This document shows positions 5,730 through 10,675 of a stretch of DNA of 10,675 nucleotides, in pieces (the stretch's first letter is position 1; the number at the start of each line of letters is the position of its first letter). The notes below the pieces were generated by a model. It searched no databases and was not told the origin of the DNA. It was given only the letters and a program-made list of their open reading frames with translations. Made by a program: the position numbers and the translations under genes. The DNA is taken from positions 1-10,675 of the forward strand of contig JAKARZ010000057.1 in NCBI GenBank assembly GCA_021828405.1. The letters run 5' to 3'. The stretch comes from Bacillota bacterium. GTDB taxonomy: Bacteria > Bacillota_E > Sulfobacillia > Sulfobacillales > JAIMBI01.

Positions 5730-6188
5730 GTGGCTGAAGTCAGGAAGGGGCGCACGGGGTCTCGCTATCAGGTGGGCGAGACGGGACGGCTCGACGAGGT
5801 GGACGACAAGCTGTTTATTGGGCAGCCGCTTGGCTTTACCGGCATGGAGGTGTCCTTGAATCGTGTGCCTCCAGGTTGGTCCATGCCGTTTCTCCACGAC
5901 CACCGCGAGCATGAGGAGCTGTATCTGTTCCTCGGGGGTGAGGGGGAGTTTCAGGTGGACGGTGACATCTTCCCGGTGAGCGCCGGCACCGCCGTCCGGG
6001 TGTCCCCCGGTGGGATCCGGGCGTGGCGGAACACGGGGACTGGCGACTTGCTGTGCGTGATTGTGCAGGCCAATGCCGACAGCTTGGCCGGCAGGGTCGC
6101 GCCCGAGGACGCCAGCGGTTTCCTCGCGCTGTCGCCCGCCTCCGTGCAGGACGGCATCCGGGGATCGCGCGACGTGCGGTGGACCTAA
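5730..6188 (+). CDS. Cupin-domain protein
   Basis: This 152-residue protein has a single cupin barrel. Motif 1 is PFLHDHREHEELYLFLGGEG, giving metal ligands His56, His58 and Glu62 or Glu63. Motif 2 is GTAVRVSPGGIRAWRN (86-101), where the usual metal-binding His is replaced by Ala98, as happens in some cupins. GTG at 5730 is taken as the start because AGGAAGGGGG lies about 7 nt upstream; the frame continues upstream to an ATG at 5604, but the extra 42 residues are low-complexity and carry no domain. Cupins include dioxygenases, isomerases, sugar-binding regulators and storage proteins, so function cannot be assigned. It stands alone, divergent from the RRM gene and about 450 bp from topB. Confidence 0.8.
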   Translation: MAEVRKGRTGSRYQVGETGRLDEVDDKLFIGQPLGFTGMEVSLNRVPPGWSMPFLHDHREHEELYLFLGGEGEFQVDGDIFPVSAGTAVRVSPGGIRAWRNTGTGDLLCVIVQANADSLAGRVAPEDASGFLALSPASVQDGIRGSRDVRWT

Positions 6189-6635
6189 GGACCCGAGGCG
6201 CTCCCGGCGCACGCACCGGCGTCGGGCAGCGCGTCCCGGACCGATCCGCGGCGGACGCCAGGCGGGGAGGGGTCCGACCCGGCCGCGACCCGGGCGCCCT
6301 CCTGTGGGCCCTTAACCGAATTGTCAGCTCGGGCCGTGCGCCGGGCGATGTCGGGTTGGCCAGCCGTCGTTGCGCCAAGTCCCCCGTCTCTGCGGCGCGG
6401 CATGCGGGCCGGATGGGCCCTGGCGGAGGTGGCCCTCACAGAAGCTGGCGCGCACTCTGGAGGTTCATCGGCCGCCGGCGCCGCGCTTACCCCGGCGGGT
6501 CCCAGGGAGCGCCTGCGCGATTCCCGGCGGGCAGGCTCGCTTGGCTTGGGTGGCGTGCCATGGGCCATGGCGCAAACGGCGGATGGGTGACGGCGGAGAG
6601 CGGGTCCGGTAGGCTCAGGACAAGGGGGCGGGCGG
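6189..6635. other. 447-bp spacer with no recognisable gene
   Basis: All open frames here give Ala/Arg/Gly/Pro-rich translations without family resemblance and without strong ribosome sites. A 15-bp dyad GCCATGG-G-CCATGGC lies at 6557-6571, about 65 bp before topB, and might be a protein-binding site. No terminator with a T-run follows the cupin gene. A promoter for topB must lie here, but none stands out. Confidence 0.45.
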
Positions 6636-8867
6636 TTGCGGCTCATCATCGCGGAAAAGCCCAGCGTGGCGCGAGCCATTGCGGGGGTGCTGGGGCGCCC
6701 CGCGCGTCAGGAGGGCTTTCTCGTGGTGGGGAGCGATTTGGTGTCCTGGGCCCGGGGCCATCTGGTGAGCCTGGCGGAGCCTGCCGCGTATCAGCCGGAG
6801 TGGCGTAAATGGAACTGGTCCGGCCTGCCCATGCTGCCCGAGGCGTTTCGCCTGGTGCCGGTCCCCGCCGGACACGACCAGCTCCAGGTGCTGGCCCGGC
6901 TGGTGAAGCGGGTGGACGTCGACAGCATTGTGGTGGCCACGGATGCCGACCGGGAGGGGGAGCTCATCGCCCGTTGGCTCCTGCGCTATCTGAAGGCTCG
7001 ACAGCCCACGCTGCGCCTGTGGCTCTCCGAAGCAACGCCGTCCGCCATTCGGACCGCCTTCTCCCGGTTGCAGCCGGCGTCGGCCTATGACCTCTTGGGC
7101 CAGGCGGCCGAGGCTCGCGCCGAGGCGGATTGGCTGGTGGGGCTCAACGCGACGCGGGCTATCACGCTGCGCCATGGGCAGCGCGGGCAGGGCGCCCTCT
7201 CGGTGGGCCGTGTGCAAACCCCTACGCTCCGCCTGATTGCGGACCGGGACGGCGAGATTGAAAACTTTCGCGCCATGCCGTACTGGCAGGTGGAGGCGAC
7301 GTTCGCCACAGCGGACCACGATGTGTACCGCGGGCTGTGGATAGAGGTTGGCCGAGCCGAGCCTGCTGACCGCATGGCGGATCGGGCGGCGGCCGAGCGC
7401 GTCGTGCGGCAGGTTGTGCCCGGCACGGCGGGCGTCGTGAGCCGCCGCGAGTCCAAGCGGGTGACCGTGCACCCCCCCAGGCTTTACAATTTGGCCGATC
7501 TGCAGAAGGATGCGAACCGGCGGTTTGGCATGACCGCGCAGGACACGCTCAGTGCAGCGCAGCGCCTGTACGAGGCGAGCCTCTCGAGCTATCCGCGCAC
7601 CGAGGCTCGGGCCGTGTCAGCGGCGGAGGCGGCGTCCATGGGCCAGCGGCTGGCGAGCCTGGGCGCTCTCTATGGCGAAATGCTGTCGGCACTCCCGTCT
7701 CCTCTGCCGCTGGGGCGCATCACCAGCGAAGACGAGGTGCAGAAGGCGGGACACCCGGCCATCGTGCCGACCGGGGAGCGGCCGGGTCCTTCCCTGGCGG
7801 CGCGAGACCTGAAAGTGTGGGATCTCATTGTGCGCCGCACCTTCGCGGCGTTGCTGTCCCCAGGCATCGACGAACGGACCACGGTGTGGACCGACGCGGC
7901 GGGCGAAACCTTTCGCACCCAGGGCTCCGTGGTGGTGGTGCCGGGCTGGCGCGTGGCGACGGGGCGCCTCCCCTCGGCCCAGGACCCGGACGCCGAGTCG
8001 GAAGCGCGCGAGCGGATCCCCGCGGGACTATCGACCGGCCAAGCCGTGGAGGTGAGCGGCTTAGATATTTTGGAGAAAACCACGAAGCCGCCGGCGCACC
8101 TGACCGATGCAACGCTGCTGGCCCTCATGGAGAAGCACGGCTTGGGTACGCCGGCGACGCGGGCGGGAATCCTGGACACGCTCGTGGCCCGGGAATACGC
8201 CGTGCGGGAGAAGAAAGCGCTCGTGAGCACGCCCAAGGGCCGAGCGCTCTTGCAGGTGGCGCCGTCCGCCCTCCAAAGCCCGGACCTCACCGGGGACTGG
8301 GAAGCGCAGTTGGAAGCCATTGCGGGCGGCACCGGCGATGCGGCCGCGTTCGTTCAGTCCATCCGGGCGTACACGGCGGAGGTGGTGGCGGCCGTGCGGG
8401 AGCAGGCCGCCACGGTGGTGGCCGGGGCCGCCGACGGGGTCAGCGACGCATCGGCGGCCCTCGGGACTTGCCCCGTCTGCCACGAGGGCCAGGTGGCGGC
8501 CACCCCGAAAGGCTGGGGCTGCTCGCGCTGGAAGTCCGGCTGCTCGTTTACCATCTGGCGCACGGTGGCGAAGAAGCGATTGACCGACCGGCAGGTGGCT
8601 ACTCTCCTGGCGGGCAAAACCACCGGGATGCTGAAGGGATTCAAGAACCGGGCCGGCCAGCCGTTCAGCGCCCGGCTGACCCTGGAGGGCGGGCGTGTCG
8701 CGTTCGACTTTGGCGGCCAGGCACCTCCCGGAGGGCCGGTGGAGCCTCACGCGCCGGTGGGGCCCACTGGGGCGCCCACGCGGCGGCGGCGCGCGGCAAA
8801 TCGCCCGGTGCGCCCGCGGCGGCCTCGAGCTCCCAAGGCGCCGGGCACACGGCGTGGGCCGGCGTGA
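6636..8867 (+). CDS. topB: DNA topoisomerase III
   Basis: This 743-residue type IA topoisomerase cuts one DNA strand through a tyrosine, relaxes negative supercoils and decatenates replication or recombination intermediates. The TTG start opens directly with RLIIAEKPSVARAIA, the N-terminal Toprim strand with Glu7; AAGGGGG (6622-6628) lies 7 nt upstream. The Toprim acids continue at DADREGE (Asp103, Asp105, Glu107). The catalytic tyrosine is Tyr319 in SSYPRTEAR, with Glu where many relatives have Asp. Other family blocks are GRVQTPTLRLI, GTPATRAGILDTL and KPPAHLTDATLLALMEKHGL. A C-terminal zinc-ribbon-like repeat (Toprim_Crpt type, Cys612, 615, 629, 636) runs to about residue 690, followed by a basic Pro/Arg-rich tail that probably binds DNA. 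Length and order are normal, so it should be functional. It stands alone and converges on the PLP-enzyme gene with only 25 bp between the stops. Confidence 0.95.
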   Translation: MRLIIAEKPSVARAIAGVLGRPARQEGFLVVGSDLVSWARGHLVSLAEPAAYQPEWRKWNWSGLPMLPEAFRLVPVPAGHDQLQVLARLVKRVDVDSIVVATDADREGELIARWLLRYLKARQPTLRLWLSEATPSAIRTAFSRLQPASAYDLLGQAAEARAEADWLVGLNATRAITLRHGQRGQGALSVGRVQTPTLRLIADRDGEIENFRAMPYWQVEATFATADHDVYRGLWIEVGRAEPADRMADRAAAERVVRQVVPGTAGVVSRRESKRVTVHPPRLYNLADLQKDANRRFGMTAQDTLSAAQRLYEASLSSYPRTEARAVSAAEAASMGQRLASLGALYGEMLSALPSPLPLGRITSEDEVQKAGHPAIVPTGERPGPSLAARDLKVWDLIVRRTFAALLSPGIDERTTVWTDAAGETFRTQGSVVVVPGWRVATGRLPSAQDPDAESEARERIPAGLSTGQAVEVSGLDILEKTTKPPAHLTDATLLALMEKHGLGTPATRAGILDTLVAREYAVREKKALVSTPKGRALLQVAPSALQSPDLTGDWEAQLEAIAGGTGDAAAFVQSIRAYTAEVVAAVREQAATVVAGAADGVSDASAALGTCPVCHEGQVAATPKGWGCSRWKSGCSFTIWRTVAKKRLTDRQVATLLAGKTTGMLKGFKNRAGQPFSARLTLEGGRVAFDFGGQAPPGGPVEPHAPVGPTGAPTRRRRAANRPVRPRRPRAPKAPGTRRGPA

Positions 8868-8892
8868 GTCTGGGCTGCCGGCCCCCGCTGCC

Positions 8893-9882
8893 TCAGTCCC
8901 AGCCTTCGGACAGCACGCGATGCAGTTCGCCGTCAGATCCGTTGGCGCCCGTCAGGGGCAGGATGACGCGGCGTCCCCGAAGGTGCTCGCGGGCGCGGAG
9001 GGCGGCGGCCAGCCCCGCGGCGCCGGCCATTTCCGGCAGGATCCGCACGTGGCGCAGCAGCAGGCGCTGAGCGGCATACAGCTCGCTGTCGCTCACCAGC
9101 ACCACGTCGTCCAGGGTGTCGCGAATCATGGCGAGGGGCAGGGAAAACGCCACCCGCGTGGCCAACCCCTCCGCCTGGGTGTCCACCCGCGGGGTTTCTT
9201 CCAGGCGCCCCGTGCGATACGCGTTGTGCAGAGCCGGCGCGCCTTCGGCCTGCACGCCGACAACCCGCACCGCGGGCGTGGCGGCTTTGGCCACCAAGCC
9301 TGCCGCCGCCGCCCCGGACCCTCCCCCCATCGGGACGAAAATCACATCGGCATCCGGAGCCTCCTCGAGCGCCTCCAGGTAGAGGGTTCCAACCCCGGCG
9401 ATGAGCAGGGGCTCATTCATCGAGTGCACGTAGCGGGCGCCATGCGCTGCGGCATATGCTTCGGCCGCCTCGCGCGCGGCATCGAAGTCGCGCCCGGTCC
9501 GCACCACGGCCGCCCCTAGGCGCTCCATGGCACGGGTTTTCACATCGTTGGCGGCGTCGGGCACAAACACCCGCACCGGGACGTGGAACAGGCGACCCGC
9601 GTAAGCCACGGACTGCCCATGATTGCCTGTGGAGGCTGCCACCATCCCTTCCGGCGGCAGGCTGCCGGCCGCCCGCTCGGCAGCGGCCAGGTTCACGCCG
9701 CCGCGCACTTTGAATGCCCGAATCGGGAGGAGCACCTCAAGCTTCAGCAGGACCTCGAAACCCAGGGCCTCACTCAGGCTGTCGGCCCGGATGAGCGGAG
9801 TCGGCGACAGATAGGGGCGGATGCGGCGGCGCGCCGCCAGCACATCGGCGAACGTTGGTCGGAACTCACTGTCAGCGGGCAT
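8893..9882 (-). CDS. Serine/threonine dehydratase-family PLP enzyme
   Basis: This 329-residue fold-type II pyridoxal-phosphate enzyme is about the size of a catalytic domain without the ACT regulatory domain of biosynthetic IlvA. The PLP lysine is Lys58 in IRAFKVRGG. Cofactor-binding motifs are STGNHGQSVAYAG, the phosphate loop MGGGSGAAAAG, and the C-terminal LTGANGSDGEL. The family deaminates hydroxy amino acids (threonine, serine, hydroxyaspartate) or racemises serine. The sequence before the lysine is LEVLLPIRAFK rather than the common QxTGSFK, so the exact substrate is uncertain; relatives include catabolic threonine ammonia-lyases and hydroxyectoine-utilisation dehydratases. The start is ATG at 9882, with AGGAGG 6 nt upstream. 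The open frame extends far upstream, but that part is low-complexity and lies over leader structures. No partner gene is adjacent. Confidence 0.85.
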   Translation of the reverse strand: MPADSEFRPTFADVLAARRRIRPYLSPTPLIRADSLSEALGFEVLLKLEVLLPIRAFKVRGGVNLAAAERAAGSLPPEGMVAASTGNHGQSVAYAGRLFHVPVRVFVPDAANDVKTRAMERLGAAVVRTGRDFDAAREAAEAYAAAHGARYVHSMNEPLLIAGVGTLYLEALEEAPDADVIFVPMGGGSGAAAAGLVAKAATPAVRVVGVQAEGAPALHNAYRTGRLEETPRVDTQAEGLATRVAFSLPLAMIRDTLDDVVLVSDSELYAAQRLLLRHVRILPEMAGAAGLAAALRAREHLRGRRVILPLTGANGSDGELHRVLSEGWD

Positions 9883-9917
9883 GGTCCACCTCCTGGGGTC
9901 TATTGCCGGCCGAGCGC

Positions 9918-9946
9918 GTTTGGGGTGGGTCGCCGCCACCCCAAAC
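9918..9946 (-). promoter_or_regulatory. Strong hairpin in the leader of the PLP-enzyme gene
   Basis: GTTTGGGGTGG (9918-9928) and CCACCCCAAAC (9936-9946) form a perfect 11-bp stem with a 7-nt loop, about 23 nt before the AGGAGG ribosome site. No U-run follows on the minus strand, so it is not a standard terminator. The CCACC of one arm could instead pair with GGTGG of the ribosome site region, so a translational control role is possible. It matches no riboswitch that I recognise. Confidence 0.45.
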
Positions 9947-10146
9947 CCCGTGTAAGCCCACTCGCCAGCCGCGCACCCGTGCGTGCTTGCCATCGGGCCG
10001 GAGCGATCTTGCGGAGCGGCCAGCTCGCTGGCCCGGCGATGAGGCTCCCGGGCAGCGGCGCGGGCGAATCCGCATGTGCCACGCAAGACAGGGCGCCTCC
10101 GGTCCTCGGCATGGCCGCGCCGCCCCCTGCGGCCGCTGTCGGGGCC

Positions 10147-10192
10147 ATGATAGCATCCGACGCCCGGCTCGGGGGCCGCGTCGGGGCGTCGG
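10147..10192 (-). promoter_or_regulatory. Candidate extended -10 promoter with an adjacent inverted repeat
   Basis: On the minus strand TGCTATCAT (10155-10147) is a good extended -10. Just upstream, CCGACGCCC (10157-10165) and GGGCGTCGG (10184-10192) form a perfect 9-bp inverted repeat over the spacer and -35 area, a typical place for a regulator site. No consensus -35 is seen. Transcription would start near 10140 and give a leader of about 258 nt before the PLP-enzyme ATG, including the hairpin at 9918-9946. The rest of the region between 9947 and 10307 shows no gene. Confidence 0.35.
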
Positions 10193-10307
10193 GCGGTCGA
10201 CCGCAGGATCCTCGGTGAAATGCATGGCGTTCGGTGCTCGCTGGGCGAGCGTTCCGATCCCGACCACTGAGGCGGCACGCGGGCCGCGGAGCCTGTCCGC
10301 GTCTTAG

Positions 10308-10350
10308 AAAAAAAGTCTCGCCTCTCCCCCGGCAGGCTCGCACGGGGGAG
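10308..10350 (-). terminator. Possible rho-independent terminator, minus strand
   Basis: CTCCCCCG (10324-10331) pairs with CGGGGGAG (10343-10350) in an 8-bp stem with an 11-nt loop. On the minus strand a run of seven T follows (10314-10308), but nine bases separate the stem from it, which weakens the call. It lies downstream of the IS200/IS605 element end and could end transcription leaving the element. Confidence 0.35.
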
Positions 10351-10395
10351 CTGCCCGACGGGCTGTTTCCGCCCACGCGTTTAAGGAGGCTCTCC

Positions 10396-10428
10396 TTGAC
10401 ATCCTCCCCACGGCTCAAGCCGGAGGAT
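10396..10428 (-). ncRNA. IS200/IS605 right-end hairpin, 3' end of a TnpB guide RNA (omega/reRNA)
   Basis: The plus strand reads TTGACATCCTCCCC, then CGGC-TCAA-GCCG, then GAGGATTCCCC. This is the conserved end of many IS200/IS605 (IS1341-type) elements. ATCCTC (10401-10406) pairs with GAGGAT (10423-10428) and CGGC with GCCG, giving a hairpin. In such elements the RNA made across the end of tnpB finishes here and the flanking DNA provides the guide. The element therefore lies to the right, read on the minus strand, and the guide would be copied from the bases just below 10396. The imperfect repeat AAGGAG/CTCCTT (10383-10397) spans the boundary. Confidence 0.6.
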
Positions 10429-10675
10429 TCCCCCGAGCGGTGGAGCGGTCCCTGCTTCATCGGGAGGCCCGGGCGGGTGACACGCGTCAGACGGAATGGG
10501 GGCACAGGGGGTGCCCAAGCATGGCGCCCCCGATTTTCCATCGTCTCCGCCGCCTTCACCGCCGCCATCGTCTCGTACCCGCGTCCCTGGCAACAAAACC
10601 GGCACGGGTCGCGGACCCTCTTGCGAGGAATAGGCGGCCGGGACGCGGATCCCCTGCCCACCCCGGGCGGCCCCC
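10397..10675 (-). pseudogene. tnpB: Decayed 3' part of tnpB (IS200/IS605 family), cut by the window edge
   Basis: On the minus strand, bases 10644-10618 read VPAAYSSQE, matching the conserved stretch just before the zinc finger of TnpB (usually followed by C-x2-C). The next bases give pieces of that finger only in other frames: PCRFCC in one and GFVARDAGTR in another. The second CxxC and the HxDxNAA block expected soon after are not seen. Near the end, MKQGPLHRSGESSG followed by GEDVK is the usual C-terminal tail read into the element end. The gene is thus frameshifted and has lost part of its finger. TnpB is an RNA-guided nuclease and ancestor of Cas12; this copy is unlikely to be active, although most of it lies outside the window. 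Confidence 0.55.

Noticed and set aside
9918..9946. GGGTGGCGGCG on the minus strand resembles part of a T-box antiterminator.
   Set aside because: The full T-box sequence (GGGTGG-N-ACCGCG) and a U-tailed terminator are absent, and the hairpin is a simple symmetrical stem.
9883..10278. N-terminal extension of the PLP-enzyme frame by 132 codons.
   Set aside because: The extension is low-complexity, unlike any dehydratase N-terminus, and the ATG at 9882 has a near-perfect AGGAGG site.

Overview
The window is GC-rich bacterial DNA. Genes are closely packed in the middle, and both edges carry traces of mobile elements. Shine-Dalgarno sites are strong (AAGGAGG, GGGAGG, AGGAGG), and GTG and TTG starts occur beside ATG. 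A Sulfolobus-type zinc glucose dehydrogenase, a small RRM RNA-binding protein, topoisomerase III, a group II intron end and an IS200/IS605 end fit a high-GC thermophilic or soil Gram-positive-like lineage (high-GC Firmicutes, Chloroflexota and similar). The sequence alone does not settle the lineage.

Left edge (1-383): positions 1-120 look like the 3' end of a group II intron (domains V and VI). They are followed at 133-234 by a compact multi-helix structure that could be a 3' extension of the intron or a separate RNA. An 18-bp perfect palindrome (338-355) lies upstream of a DsrE-family gene (384-739) that is broken by a one-base frameshift and an in-frame TGA.

Main operon (about 762-4567, + strand): an extended -10 promoter and a highly structured leader precede four tightly joined genes. 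They encode an EamA/DMT transporter, a glucose 1-dehydrogenase-like zinc enzyme, a HAD hydrolase and an alpha/beta hydrolase. The last two junctions overlap by 1 and 4 nt. The set would suit export or uptake of a small polar metabolite, oxidation of a sugar or polyol to a lactone or ketone, dephosphorylation and hydrolysis. The substrate is unknown. The hydrolase has Thr where the nucleophile Ser is expected.

Middle (4568-6635): a gene-poor spacer, then a minus-strand RRM protein with a clear hairpin terminator, a plus-strand cupin, and a second spacer of about 450 bp with no recognisable gene.

Right part (6636-10675): a full-length DNA topoisomerase III (topB, TTG start) converges on a serine/threonine dehydratase-family PLP enzyme. 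The PLP gene has a candidate promoter 258 bp upstream and a strong hairpin in its leader. The right edge holds the end of an IS200/IS605-type element read on the minus strand: decayed tnpB 3' coding sequence followed by a well-preserved end hairpin that would be the 3' end of the TnpB guide (omega/re) RNA.
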